From: Hymenoscyphus infarciens
Taxonomy: Eukaryota; Ascomycota; Leotiomycetes; Helotiales; Helotiaceae
Length of the DNA stretch: 64,000 nucleotides
Assembly: GCA_001414345.1 (NCBI GenBank)
Contig: LLCB01000042.1
Coordinates: 124,001-188,000, forward strand
Reading direction: 5' to 3'
Positions within the stretch are counted from its first letter, which is position 1; every line of letters begins with the position of its first letter. A model generated the notes under the pieces. It did not search any database. It had not been told where the DNA came from and saw only the letters and a list, made by a program, of their open reading frames with translations. Both the position numbers and the translations under genes were made by a program. Shown piece after piece: positions 1 through 10,748 of this stretch.

Positions 1-14
1 CTCTGCCAAAGTCC

Positions 15-415
15 TTATAACTTAGCCACCTCTTTCACCGTACCAATCTTCAACTTGGGACTATATTTCTTCAAGACCCCCTCGTTGTGGTATTTCCAGA
101 ATTGTTTGCTGGCGTCTTTCCCGGCTACGCGTTTGAGGATCTTTTCTCCACCTGGGTGTTCTGCTGCGAATTCTGGGAGGGGGAGTGTTAGCCTGGCTGT
201 TGCTTTGTTGATGGGCGGGAAATGGCAATGGGGGAATAGCTGGGGAATGGGGACGGAGAAAAAGAAGTAGAGAGGCAGAGAGGAAGAGAATGAGGGGAAG
301 AGAAGGGGGGATATTTACCTGTAACGTTATAAACACCCGTGTCTATTATAATATACATTCCCTTCTCCGCATCTTTGTGTCCTGAGACTTCGGTGGGGGT
401 GAACTCTTTTGACAT
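15..415 (-). CDS. Cytochrome b5-like heme-binding protein, 92 aa
   Basis: Small soluble cytochrome b5-fold protein, expected to carry heme b for electron transfer to lipid-modifying oxygenases. Spliced as exon 1 415-319 and exon 2 196-15, with a 122-nt intron (donor GTAAAT, acceptor CAACAG). The joined protein opens MSKEFTPTEVSGHKDAEKG and contains the core EFAAEHPGGEKILKRVAGKD, followed by KYHNEG. The axial histidines are His46 (HPGG) and His69 (KYHNEG). At 92 residues it is a bare b5 domain: there is no C-terminal membrane anchor, unlike microsomal b5, so it resembles the short b5-like proteins common in ascomycetes. The start is the only ATG ahead of the conserved domain. An upstream acceptor choice that keeps GCTAAC would create a stop, which supports the junction used. 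Family identity is clear from the motif; the partner enzyme is unknown. Confidence 0.88.
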
Positions 416-1677
416 GATTGTGGTGTGTTCTGGTTTCTCGAGGAGTTGGCAGGTTGTTTCGAGGGATGTATGTCCGTTGCTAAATTCGCAGACTTGCCAG
501 GAGAAGAAGTTGGATATGCGATTAGAAGAGTTCAGTAGAGAGGAGAGCGATGTGATCGAGAGAGAGTTGGTTGGAGTTGTGAGATTGAATCGTATCCCCG
601 GATTAGTCGCATTGTCTCGAGCCGAGGCACAGAGTTGGCCCGAAAGTCAGCCACTTTGTTTGGGCTGTGATTGGCTCCTCCACGTGGAGAATTTCCATCA
701 TTGAGGTTGATGCTGTTACTACTCCTTAGCTCGCGCTGTCATGTCTTTTATTAGCAACAAGTTTCTTCCATCCCGTCTCTTGGTTGGGCGCTATTTTGCA
801 CAGCCACTGGTCTTTCTAGCTTCCCCCCTTCAGACACTTGAGAATTGGTGAGTTCGTGTATTTCAGATTTATATCATTACTAAAGCCCTGCGCTCGTTGT
901 ATTTTCCCCAGAAAGGTATGATACGGGGTACATTGGTAGCAGTCTGTGACAAGCAAGTGCTTCATAATATGCAGACAATACCATTTATACGTAGTACAAT
1001 ATATTAATCAACTACTCCGTATCTTATCCTCAAAATCAGTATCAAGTCTCCTTATGTTTCAAACATTCAATTTCGGATTCATATCTCGTCAGCTACCCAG
1101 CTAAGCTTAGGTTAACCTTGCCTAGATCTGACAGCTGGAGATAGATGGGATCTCTTCCTAATTCATGGCGTTTTCCACGCCGCAGTCTCCTTGAAACATT
1201 TCTCTAGGTATTTTCAAATTGGAATTATGATTGGTTTGAAATCTTTTGCGGCGTCGAGAAGGATGTCAGCCCTGTTGAAACGTCATCTTAGCTTCTATTT
1301 CTCCTCGCCATTACTGGCTTACTTTTACGACCCCAAATCAGGAGGATTAAGCATCATTCAAGAGTCCAATCAAGCAATGGGTTTAAGTTCACACTTTGAC
1401 AGTTCCTTGGTTGGCTGGGTTCCTTGGTCTGTAGATCATACTAGTGTACAACAAGTTAGGGAGGATTCAAAATGTACGTGAGAGCCGCACCCCTCTTCCG
1501 CCGTCTGTTTTTTTCATTTCGTCAAACCCCCCTTCAAGTGTTCGCGATGCCAGGAATGTTACTTGTTGTGTGAGTTATCTTTTTTTCTAGAGTTACAACC
1601 CGTTCGCTTCTTCGTATATCGTTGCTGTGTTACGACCGTCTCCATACTGTTGGGCCCCGACAAGATACGAGAAAAGA
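416..1677. other. Intergenic region between divergent genes
   Basis: About 1.26 kb between the starts of the cytochrome b5-like gene (-) and the large membrane protein gene (+). An open frame at 1191-1481 has no ATG and no recognisable protein. Pyrimidine-rich tracts just before 1678 fit a promoter or 5' leader. I see no RNA gene or repeat. Confidence 0.5.
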
Positions 1678-4492
1678 ATGTCGAACTTCTCGAGCCCGCC
1701 TCCGAGAAATTCGGATAATGTATCGCCCATCTCGTTCGAATCGCCGATCCAAAAACACCGCTCGTTTGGGAAGCCCCCGGGACAGATTTTCCTCCAAGAA
1801 AGAGAGTTAGACGCCACCCCCCTAGCCGACCAAAGACTTCTTCAGGATGAGAAGCCCTTTCGAAGGACGGAGGAGGTGAAGTGGGGGGTAGCTTGGGGCG
1901 TGCCATTTATGATTATATCCTGGACGGTGACTGCTATAATCTTATCTTTGGGGCATCATTTCTACTACCAGTCTTTACATGGGACTCCAGCTGGGACCAC
2001 GAAACGACAGAATTGGGCATTGATTATTGGGACCGGGTTCTCTTTTTTGGCGACCGCGCTTTTTCGGACTGCGTGTAATATTGCTTATAAACAATATATT
2101 TGGACTCTTTTGAAGCGCAAATCTTTTCACATTACAGCTGTCGACAAACTCTTCCAACTTCCGACGGATTTATTCGCATTTCATGGTTGGGAATTATGGA
2201 GACATGGAGAGCTTGCTGTACCTCTCGCGATAGTCTGCTGGTATGTCCCCAATATCTGAGCGATAGAAATGGAATGGTGCTTATTCTCGATCGTCAGGAC
2301 AATGGCATTCGCGGCTATCACTCCCCCGGCAACCCTCAGTGTTGGTCGTGATTACCTAAACGACACCTCAACAGTTCCCATGCCCTCCATAAATTGGGCT
2401 TCCAAAAGCATCGCTGATGTCGTCGATTACATTAGCTTCCCAAGCTACGATACTCTCCAATTGGCATCAAAGGCTGCTTACTCAATGAGCGTTATTCCCT
2501 CCGGATCGCCACCTGGTTCGAACGTTACCTTCCATAGACAGTTCTACGGACCATCCGTTCAATGCTCGCCATCAAACGCTACAGATGATGCCTTCTTCAA
2601 AAAATACAAGGACTCTCTTTGGGATAACTCCCAAACGATCCCGACGCGGACGGACTTCGAGACCGAGGATTACAGCTGGAACTACTGGCGTCAACTGGGC
2701 AACAAAACCTGGATCTCCAAAGGCGTAAACTACACTGAGGGCGAGCGCACCGATAGACCTACAAACTGGTATCCTTTGATGAACATCTTCTCGGCCGTCT
2801 CCCCCTTCTCGGGAGAACAATACTGGGCCAATACGACGTATGATAATGATACTGATCCGGGGAATATCGATGATTATGGGAATTGGTGGCCGCAAATTCG
2901 TTTGAACTTCTCGGTTTGGTCGAATTCGCAATACTCTTATGGATTTAACTCCTCGGATGTGAATCTTAATGGCTCAAGATGGGTGGCGCAGAGACTCTAC
3001 ATCCAATCTTCGGATCAACAAATCGCCTGCACCCTAGGGAACGCCTCTTTTGGCGTCGACTTCCAATACATAGACGGCGTCCAAACCCTTGCCTCCTACA
3101 CTATCAGCGATTGGAAACCCTTCTGGGTTCCTTTGTACGCAAGATATCTTATGGGAACAAGGGATAAAGCGACGAATAAACTCTTGGATCCGGAACACTT
3201 TCGGAGTTTGAATAGTTATATGGGTGTTTATACTGCTTTCACGGGTTTGCTCAATGGGAATGTGACGACTACTTTGAGTGCTACGAGGAAGTATGATACT
3301 GATGCTAGGGTTTGGAGTTTTGATGGGAATGTTACTGTGGCGGAGGGGACGAGTAAGGTGTTGCAGCATGGGTTGAGTGCTTGTGAGGGGTTTAGGGGGA
3401 ATGCTGTGAGTTTATATTTACTTCTCGCTCCTTCCAGTTTCGTTTCGTTTCCCAGGGAGGGGGTTTGTGGCAACAAGAAGGGGATTTGAGAAGTGACTGC
3501 GTTCCATCAATTCTTTGGACTCCGCGCTTATGCTCTGAAATTTTGCTCTTTCCATCATTCAATTTTTCCCTCCAGCGCATCTTAGTCGCACACTAATTCA
3601 TTACCCACAGTGGAGCGGCGACAACGCAATAGGAATCGGACTCGATGGCCCAGCTAGATGGCAAGAATCACTCAATACAACAAACGTCGACTCCACAAAT
3701 ATATCCTATAGCTACTTCCCCGCCGTAAAAAACGATCTCTTCAATAAACCCGCATGGATGTGCAGAAATACAACACTCATGAAAGGAATCGAAGATCTCG
3801 CGAATAATATCACTATCAGTTTACTTAGTTCTCCTGCATATTTGTACGTTGCCCTCTTCTCTCCGGCTCTCCTTACCCAACCTCAAAACTCGAATCCATA
3901 TCCCTCGTAACTTCAAGCTAACTCTGTTGATATTAATAGAACATCAAACAACGACACCCAAATCCTAGTCTCCGCCTGGCACTCCCAAAACGTCTATATC
4001 TACACCCCCCGCAACCTCATAATCTCCTACAGCATCGCCACTCTCTTCGCCCTCCTCTCCCTTCTACTTTCTTTCTACTCCTTCCACTACAACGGCGTAG
4101 CACACTCCACCAATTTCTCCGCTATCGTCGGTACCACCCGCAACCCAGAGTTGGATACCTATTTCAAGGGCCATAGTTTGGGGATTTTCGGAGGCGCTCG
4201 GGGGCAGAGTATAAAGGCGGAGGGCGAGGGCAAGGGGAAGAATGTTAGGATTAGATTTGGGGAACTGGTTCATGGACCGGGGAGGAGGGAACGGATGGGT
4301 GTTGGGGGTGAGGGAGGAATGGGGATGGGGAGGGATTCGGGGAGGGAGAGTTTGGGGAGTTTAAGTAGTGCGAAGATGGATAAAAGGGAGTATATAGGTG
4401 GGTTGGCGGGAGAGGGTAGTACGGCGAGGCATATTGGGTTTGGAGCTGTGGAGAATGTTGTTACTTTGCGAAAGGGGGGACGGTATGTGTAA
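1678..4492 (+). CDS. Large fungal membrane glycoprotein, uncharacterised, 818 aa
   Basis: Exons 1678-2240, 2298-3405, 3611-3843 and 3940-4492; each intron has GT-AG ends and the reading frame is maintained. The protein has three N-terminal hydrophobic segments (about residues 70-92, 112-132 and 178-205, the last ending in the common fungal motif ITPPATLSV). A long, presumably lumenal or extracellular region follows, rich in N-x-S/T sites (NDTS, NVTF, NATDD, NKTW, NYTE, NTTYD, NFSVW, NGSRW). One more helix lies near 660-684, and a cytosolic Gly/Arg-rich tail ends the protein. This topology matches a widespread, unnamed family of Pezizomycotina multi-pass proteins; no biochemical role is known. 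The ATG at 1678 (MSNFSSPPP) was taken because the in-frame codons upstream are not ATG. The position of the first intron is inferred from continuity of the TPPATL helix. I do not recognise a specific function. Confidence 0.8.
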
Positions 4493-5275
4493 GTATGGGG
4501 CATTTTGTGTTTTGTAAACTAGCGGGTTTTGATGGGTCTTTTTTATTGATGTCCGGGTTTGATGAACAAATGTATCGAGATATGCATATATTGTAATAGC
4601 TTCTATAACATTTCTAAGTAAAACCACGAGAAGTTATCATTTGAGGATTCTAAAAAGGTGGCATGGTTGTGTAAGAAGGTTAGGGAATGAGCAGTAACGG
4701 AAGCTGCTTTTCCTTTCCTGTTCATATATGATAACACGGACTTTTGGACTTTTGGAATAAGCAAAGGATGTCAAATGATAGCCATGCCCGCACACAACGT
4801 ATCAGGAACTCAAACGAGAGCAAAAGTTCGAGAATGTACACCAGCACCTAATTGAACCCTATCTCCAGGCCTGCGGATTTCAGGTCGCAGATGTGGTTGT
4901 GGTCTTTTTTGCAGTTCTGTGACCGTATCTCAGGTACTAAATCCGTCGATTCATCGCCAGGCAGCTTACTTGCAATAAACTAGTAATAGATCTTGACATG
5001 GCATCCTCACGTCACTGGTGGAGGCGATGGTTACGTGCGCCCCCTTTCCCCAACCTCCTCGCTTAGGCATCTTTACACTATAAATGATAGTCAAATAACC
5101 ATCAAGTGAATTCAAGATCGTGATTCTATGCTTGGTTTAGAGCCAAGATTTGCCACTGACTGTTCTCTTCTATAAAGTTGTGGTTTTCTGCCCATTCACA
5201 AGTACCTCAAAGTAACATGACACTCATCGACATCCAGCTCGTACTCCGGAAATAATCAACCCCCCATCAAGAACC
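4493..5275. other. Intergenic region
   Basis: Roughly 780 bp without a supportable gene. It holds the 3' region of the upstream membrane protein gene and the promoter of the small membrane protein gene at 5276. No repeat or RNA gene was recognised. Confidence 0.5.
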
Positions 5276-5824
5276 ATGTTAGCAATGAAAAACACTTCAA
5301 CGACGGTCGCAATTAACTCTACGATGGAGCCCATCCCAGAAGCCACACTCATCCAAGACTCCATCCTTCTCCTCGCCTTCCACATCCTCTGTCTTCTCCT
5401 CTTTCACGCCACCCTTCCAACAATCCCGACGCCCGACCAGCTTGCCCGGCCTTCAAAACGATTTTCCATCATCGTCCTCATCATCCTCATCCTCGCAATT
5501 TATTTCACTCTCGGATCCATTTATCTCCTTTTTTGCTGGGATATGTATCGATATCAACGCCTTCCTTGTGAGGATTTATTATCCATTTATGAGTCCCTGC
5601 TCGTTGGGGCCAACTTCACTGTCTTTGGATTGCTTTGTGGATTGGCTTTTGCTCTTCTACTTGAGTGTTGGAAGCCGCGGTTGGGGGAAGGAGAGGATGG
5701 GGGTAGGGAGTTGGAGGAGGGAAGGCCGCTTTTGGAAGGGAATGACGGAAAGAGTGCGCCGGGTGCATATGAGGAGTGGAAAGAGTATCAGATATTTGGG
5801 AAGGTACGGTGTTTAGGACTTTAA
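5276..5824 (+). CDS. Small three-helix membrane protein with acidic tail, 182 aa
   Basis: Single-exon reading frame starting at an ATG in good context (ACCATGTT). The N-terminus carries N-glycosylation sequons (NTST, NSTM). Three hydrophobic helices follow at about residues 29-48, 63-86 and 108-130. The tail is acidic and Glu/Gly-rich with a dileucine-like stretch (EEGRPLLEGN). The same plan, three helices followed by an acidic tail with TPLL/TPLH, recurs in the broken copy at 8783-9213 and in the gene at 10749, so I read these as one local family. No domain is recognised and no function should be assigned. The frame may continue into another exon: the sequence GGGAAGGTACGG near 5800 could be a donor, so the last few residues are uncertain. 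Confidence 0.6.
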   Translation: MLAMKNTSTTVAINSTMEPIPEATLIQDSILLLAFHILCLLLFHATLPTIPTPDQLARPSKRFSIIVLIILILAIYFTLGSIYLLFCWDMYRYQRLPCEDLLSIYESLLVGANFTVFGLLCGLAFALLLECWKPRLGEGEDGGRELEEGRPLLEGNDGKSAPGAYEEWKEYQIFGKVRCLGL

Positions 5825-7184
5825 AGATTCCTCAGGCACGAAGGGAAAAAGCTTCTTTTTCGAAACTGGGTGGACCTTGGGATTTGAGGGCTTTATGTGT
5901 GGACTTGACATCTATGATGAGGAGCCACTGATGAGGAGGGATTTTGTTATTGCAACATTATGGCTGTGGACGTGACATCACCGATGGTTCTCTGGACTGT
6001 ATTGGCACCATATATGGTTTTATTTACGATCTTCATTTGTGTTATGGGCAAGGGAATAAAATAATTCCTATTTCCTAAAGAGTGCAAATACTTGCAGTAA
6101 GCCAGTGACAGATAAAGACGCCTGTGATCGTTCACAGTACACTCATTTGGCGTTTTCGTTTCACAATTACCTTTGGGTCAAAGGCTAAGCGATAAAAAGT
6201 AGACCGATATTTGAAGCGACACTTAAACTAACTCTAACACAGGCATACTTTATACAAGAAGAGGAGGGTAATAATAAACTTTGCGGAACTCCGAAAAACA
6301 TATGAATCGTGAACGACTGGAGAACGATAAGGTCAAGTGAGTCGATGGAAACTACGACCCCGCAGACAACTATGACTAAAGTCAAGCCTTTTTAGAGACT
6401 CAGTGAATACGAGTAATTTGAAGAACAAGGTAACAGAAAAGGGAAACAACACATAGAAATTGACTTGGTACTACTTTGTAGTGAATATACTTGTTAAACC
6501 AGCGGCTGTAATCATGTAAACGTCTATTTCTAGGAATTTCTCCTAAGTAATCGTGGAAGTTTGACCTTTGTCTCAATATTTTACGGTTACAACTTACAAA
6601 TCGTTCTAATAATAAGTACTGTATTGCGTATATATAAATCAGATTATATAGTTATTTAGTAGTGTTAAGCTTCTGTTCTAGTAGGGATATAGTTATTAAG
6701 TAGTTATAAACTCTATTCTGTTCTAGTGGGATCTAGCTGAATATAAGGAGTGCTTTAGTTCTTGTGTGTCTCAATATCGGAGACTCTTGAATCTCAATAC
6801 CTCTATACCACCAAGCAAATGTGTCAAGCAAGGCGAATGTCAAATCAACACTTTAGCAATTTAGCTTCATTGACACTTAGATAGCTCTCTTAACTTATTG
6901 TCACCTAGGTTTAAGCACTACAAGTTTATAACATACTCTGAAAACTAAAGTTATTCTAACACCTAGATTCTTGGGACCTTCCTTACCTACGTTCAATCGG
7001 CTATTTTTTACATAGCTCTACTTTCTATTCTACTTCGTTCTCTACTTCCCATATAATTCGTCATCGACAGGATCTCTGTAAAAAGGTTCCTTAGTAATAT
7101 TGGCTTCTACATAGTCTCTCGCTTCCTATAAGTTCGCCTTCTTGTTAGTAAGGTTTGTGTTGACCTAAGCTCGAAAGCCTTAGA
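5825..7184. other. AT-rich intergenic DNA with possible retroelement debris
   Basis: No coding region is supported. Base composition becomes AT-rich from about 6400. Around 6671-6735 a short phrase (TTCTGTTCTAGT followed by GGGAT) occurs twice, and the stretch to about 6830 resembles a decayed LTR, but I could not define two termini. It ends at the target-site copy of the hAT-like element at 7193. Confidence 0.4.
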
Positions 7185-7192
7185 AAGTGCGA
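7185..7192. repeat. Target-site duplication, left copy
   Basis: AAGTGCGA directly abuts the CAGTG terminus at 7193 and is repeated exactly at 7680-7687. An 8-bp duplication is the hallmark of hAT-superfamily insertion. Confidence 0.85.
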
Positions 7193-7679
7193 CAGTGTTT
7201 TGGCTTTCCCCGCCTTGGTTAGCCTAGTACTTAGGATAGGATAGGCTACTTACCTAGGTAAGGATAGGAGAGGCTAGGCTAGATTAGGATTAAGGCTAGG
7301 CTAAGTTTAGTAGGCTAGGTACTCTAACTAGGATAGGAGTAGCTAGGAAAGTTCTAAAAACAGGATAGGAGTAGCTAGGTAGATAAAAAAAGAAGGCTAG
7401 GCTAGAGTAGGATTAGGAAGGTAACCCTCGATTAAGACCTAGACCCTCTTTTCTACCCGCCTTCTAGGCTTTAAGCGAAATTAACTAGCCTAACTCTTCC
7501 TATCCTAGCCTCTCTATTTAGTAAGGAAAGGTAAGCAAGTATTATAGGATAGGAGTGGCTAGGAAAGCTAGAATTTAAGGATAGGAGAAGGCGGGATAGT
7601 CTTAAAATAGAGGTAGGAGGGAGAAGGAGCGTTAAGGCAGGATAGGATAACAGATTAGGCGGGGAAACCTAAAACACTG
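7193..7679. mobile_element. Non-autonomous hAT-like element (MITE), 487 bp
   Basis: The left end reads CAGTGTTTTGGCTTTCCCC and continues GCCT. The right end, read on the minus strand, is CAGTGTTTTAGGTTTCCCC, also continuing GCCT. These are about 23-bp terminal inverted repeats with two mismatches. Both ends are flanked by the exact 8-bp duplication AAGTGCGA. CAGTG termini plus an 8-bp target duplication point to the hAT superfamily. The interior has no coding capacity and is strikingly rich in TAGG/CTAGG words on the plus strand (GGATAGGAGTAGCTAGG occurs more than once), which is unusual for a simple deletion derivative. It is non-autonomous; a transposase would have to come from elsewhere in the genome. 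Confidence 0.85.
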
Positions 7680-7687
7680 AAGTGCGA
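7680..7687. repeat. Target-site duplication, right copy
   Basis: AAGTGCGA follows the CACTG right terminus of the hAT-like element and matches 7185-7192 exactly. Confidence 0.85.
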
Positions 7688-8248
7688 TATGTTAAAAAGT
7701 CGGCGTAAAGAAATAATTGAGGAACTAAACGAATTACTCATAATATGACGAATAAATCGTCAGAAAATCAGCTTTTCTCTTCTCTAAATTATCCTTTTAA
7801 TTAGTAAGTTAGAATTAAAATTGTGAGGTCAGAGAAGCAAGTAAGAAACATAGGCTTTGTTCTAAGTACACCTCATTTACTTTAGTTAAGCCCAATGCTA
7901 TACCTAGAAATTACCTTAAAGAAGATAAAGATATAAATCTAGTAGTAAAACATATTTAAAAAGAATAGAAATGACTCTAATCTAAACCGTCTTACTTCTA
8001 TACCCTAAAGAGCACTTTTTCCATCCTAAAAAGGAGTGAATCAAGGAAATAAAATAATAGAGGGGATATTTCCCGTTACACACTAAATGTTAGTGGGATT
8101 TCTTCTTTGAAACTACAACCTACTTTAGAGGAACTAAAGAAGCTTCACTCAACAAAGCTCTTTTCAAGCATACCCCTCAGAAGAATTCCCACACGTACAC
8201 GCAAACAGCTAGCGCAAACGCATATCCACCAACACAACCAGAATCAGC
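7688..8248. other. Intergenic AT-rich DNA
   Basis: Between the first hAT-like element and the first broken small-membrane-protein copy. I see no coding region. The last 80 bp are CA-rich and resemble the leader ahead of the related copies at 8783 and 10749. Confidence 0.4.
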
Positions 8249-8615
8249 ATGGAACTCTTAACAATAGACCCATTTAATACTTCATGCTTTTTCCTCCTTA
8301 TAGACAATCTCTCTAGTTGTTGTCTACCTCGTTTACGTCTATAATTCGCCCTATTTCAGCATCAATTTACCCACTACTTATACGTTCTCCGATGTTCACA
8401 GTGTTTTCTTTTGGCCTATAGTAGACCTTGTTGTCCTAAATGTAATGGGGAACATTGTTATGTGTTGTATTGGCACTGGTCTTGTTTTGGTTGGATGGTT
8501 TGGGAAGGAAAATTTCAAAAATTGTGCTGTTCTGATCCTTGCTAGCACCTCTGCTAGATTTTTTACTTGGTTAGGCATTCTTTTTAACATGGAGTGGATC
8601 AATAAACGTAAATAA
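8249..8615 (+). pseudogene. Broken small membrane protein gene (first decayed copy)
   Basis: An ATG at 8249, in a context like the next copy (GAATCAGC before ATG), opens MELLTIDPFNTSCFFLLI and then runs into a stop. One frame over, the reading is open from 8304 to the TAA at 8613-8615 and encodes hydrophobic segments (ISLVVVYLVYVY; VVLNVMGNIVMCCIG; ILASTSARFFTWLGILF). This fits a three-helix membrane protein broken by a single-frame shift in its first helix. No GT-AG intron in this interval restores the frame. Similarity to the 5276 and 10749 proteins is in architecture rather than in clear residue identity, so family membership is an inference. Confidence 0.45.
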
Positions 8616-8782
8616 TGGTGCGGGTATTTGAACAAACTTGTAAATGCTAGTGGCGTGAAACAAAACACTTCTACTTCCAACCCTCTTCAGAGACATAGAA
8701 GAAACTTCCCTCAACCAGCTCTATTCAGGCACACCTTTCTCTCAAACACATACAACCCACTTTTCAAAACAAAAGAATCAGG

Positions 8783-9213
8783 ATGGCACCCTCAGTAGTG
8801 AGCCCCCACATCTACTGTTATATCCTCCTTTTGTTACTCTACCAATTGTTCTGGCCTTCCTCCAATTTGCTTGCATCAATTTACGCTTCAGCGCCAATGT
8901 GCCCGTTCCCCGTGGCGTCATCCTCAGACATTTAATGGGGCTCCCTGTATTTATTTTGTTAGGGGCTATTACCTTGAGCTGTTATATTCATGGCAGCGAC
9001 TTGGGTGCTCTTGGAGAGTTAGAGAAGGGGGACATATTTATGCTCTTTTTTACTCACTTGTTTGAGTTTTCTTTTTGAGTACTTTTGGTAACGATCGACC
9101 CTGGAAGTTTCAATGCAGCCTTGAGAGGGATTTGTGGAGGTATTCGTGGTGGAACGGACGTCGAAGAAGAGGAGGCTGCTACACCACTTCTTCGAGATGA
9201 TCATACATTCTAA
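8783..9213 (+). pseudogene. Broken small membrane protein gene (second decayed copy)
   Basis: An ATG at 8783 (MAPSVVSPHIYCYILLLLLY) is followed by a shift into the frame that starts near 8821. That frame encodes PPFVTLPIVLAFLQFACI, then LRHLMGLPVFILLGAITLSC, HGSDLGALGELEKGD and THLFEFSF. It then meets a TGA at about 9076 and continues VLLVTIDPGSFNAALRGICG and DVEEEEAATPLLRDDHTF to TAA. Three hydrophobic stretches and the acidic TPLL tail match the plan of the intact proteins at 5276 (EEGRPLLEGN) and 10749 (LEKGTPLHDN). One frameshift plus one nonsense codon make it a pseudogene unless an unrecognised splicing pattern repairs both. It lies directly upstream of the second hAT-like element. Confidence 0.6.
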
Positions 9214-9240
9214 GCAAGTACGACAATACCTTGTGGGAAT

Positions 9241-9248
9241 TGCCGAAG
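9241..9248. repeat. Target-site duplication, left copy
   Basis: TGCCGAAG abuts the CAGTG terminus at 9249 and recurs exactly at 10007-10014. Confidence 0.75.
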
Positions 9249-10006
9249 CAGTGTGGTCGATAGTATTATTGCAATAAAATACTACAGTATTTTAGATTAA
9301 TATATTATCATAATATCCCAGTAGTACGTATCCAAATACACTATAATACTATCGTAATATCGTGATATCATACAGTATATCTTTTAATAACTCGTAAGCG
9401 CTAAAACCCACTTTTTCTCAAAATGAGGCTATTCACACTTTTTCTATTTACTCTTTTATTACTTACTTATTACTAAACTTCTTATTATATACTTTATTAA
9501 ATAAAGATTAAGCGTATGCTAGAAAGCTTAGCTTTCTTTCTTTAAACTAATATAATCGTTTTATAGAAATATATTTATTCTAGCTATTACTCTAACCTTG
9601 TTATCGTCGAATTAGTACTTAGTATTAATAGATTTTTAGACATGTTTTCATCTCGCACAGGTTACCATTTTAACCTTATAATATTTAGGTTAATTTAAGA
9701 GCTATTTATCTAATTCTTTTTTTAAAAGACTCTATTTAAATAGATCTATAGTTCTAGCTATTTAGCTATATATTTTTTATATTATACGTTATACTATATA
9801 AAGCTAAAATATAAGGCTAAAAAAGGTAAAGTAAAGAACCAGGGTAAAAAGCTTAAATATTATAGCTTAGCAACACTACGATATTATCATAATATAGATT
9901 AAATACTAATAATATAAAAGATAATATTATTATGTATTATGAAATTTAAATAGTACAAATAGTACGTATTAAAGTAGGTTTCCAACAATATATCGTAGTA
10001 GTACTG
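9249..10006. mobile_element. AT-rich hAT-like element, 758 bp
   Basis: The left end reads CAGTGTGGTCGATAGTATTA. The right end, read on the minus strand, is CAGTACTACTACGATATATT, giving imperfect terminal inverted repeats of about 25 bp. Exact 8-bp direct repeats (TGCCGAAG) flank the element. Composition jumps from mixed sequence to strongly AT-rich exactly at these borders and returns to mixed sequence after them. No coding region survives. TIR start and duplication length fit hAT. The divergence between the ends and the AT-rich interior are consistent with RIP-type mutation, which is an inference. Confidence 0.72.
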
Positions 10007-10014
10007 TGCCGAAG
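10007..10014. repeat. Target-site duplication, right copy
   Basis: TGCCGAAG follows the CTG right terminus of the AT-rich element and matches 9241-9248. Confidence 0.75.
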
Positions 10015-10748
10015 GGAATAAGACAAAGGACTTATTTGTGCAGGAGAAATTGAAGTGCGAACCCTGCTCTAGCCTCTTGGTTTTCTGCGCCACTAAATTG
10101 AGAACTTAAGTTGTCTATTCCTACCACACTGAAGGCAGCTACGCAAGAATTGGGTGGAAGGAGGGATTGGGAGGGTGGAAACTAAAAATAGGGAGAGCAT
10201 GTAGTTGACTTTACAATTAAGGAGGATTCTAACTCAAACACCCTTGTTCCAATGCAGGCATGGCCTCCTTAGCCAACACCAAGGGCGTTAGTGATGGTAA
10301 ATCATTACCCTATACTCAAAAGACGGCAGGTAAATGTGCCCTAACAAAAAGCTTGCCAAGAATGCTCTTAAACTGTTTCCTTCAACTTCCAAACACATAT
10401 GGGCGCCATTGAAAGGAATCCACGCGGATAGTACGTAGTTGGTATTAAGGTAGCTCTGAATTGGAAGTAAAAGGTTTACTGGATACATTAAAGACTATTC
10501 CGTAGCGCTTGCTCCTATGCTCTTCCTGCCATTACCAACAACAAGTGAATCAATGAATGCAAATCATCACGTGGATGTGACAGTCTGATCAATGCTTGGC
10601 GGAAGCTTTTCTGGCAGCTTAAAGGCTTCCTCTGTTTGGATTTGTTTTTCAGAGACCAAACCTTTCCTAAGCACCAACACCACTACGTCAACACACACAC
10701 AACTTCCCACCCACACACATCAGCACACGACTACTAGACCTGCACACG
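10015..10748. other. Intergenic region, promoter side of next gene
   Basis: No supportable gene. The final 60 bp are a CA/CCA-rich leader (CAACACACACACAACTTCCC) similar in style to the leaders of the neighbouring family copies, and probably the 5' UTR of the gene at 10749. Confidence 0.45.
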
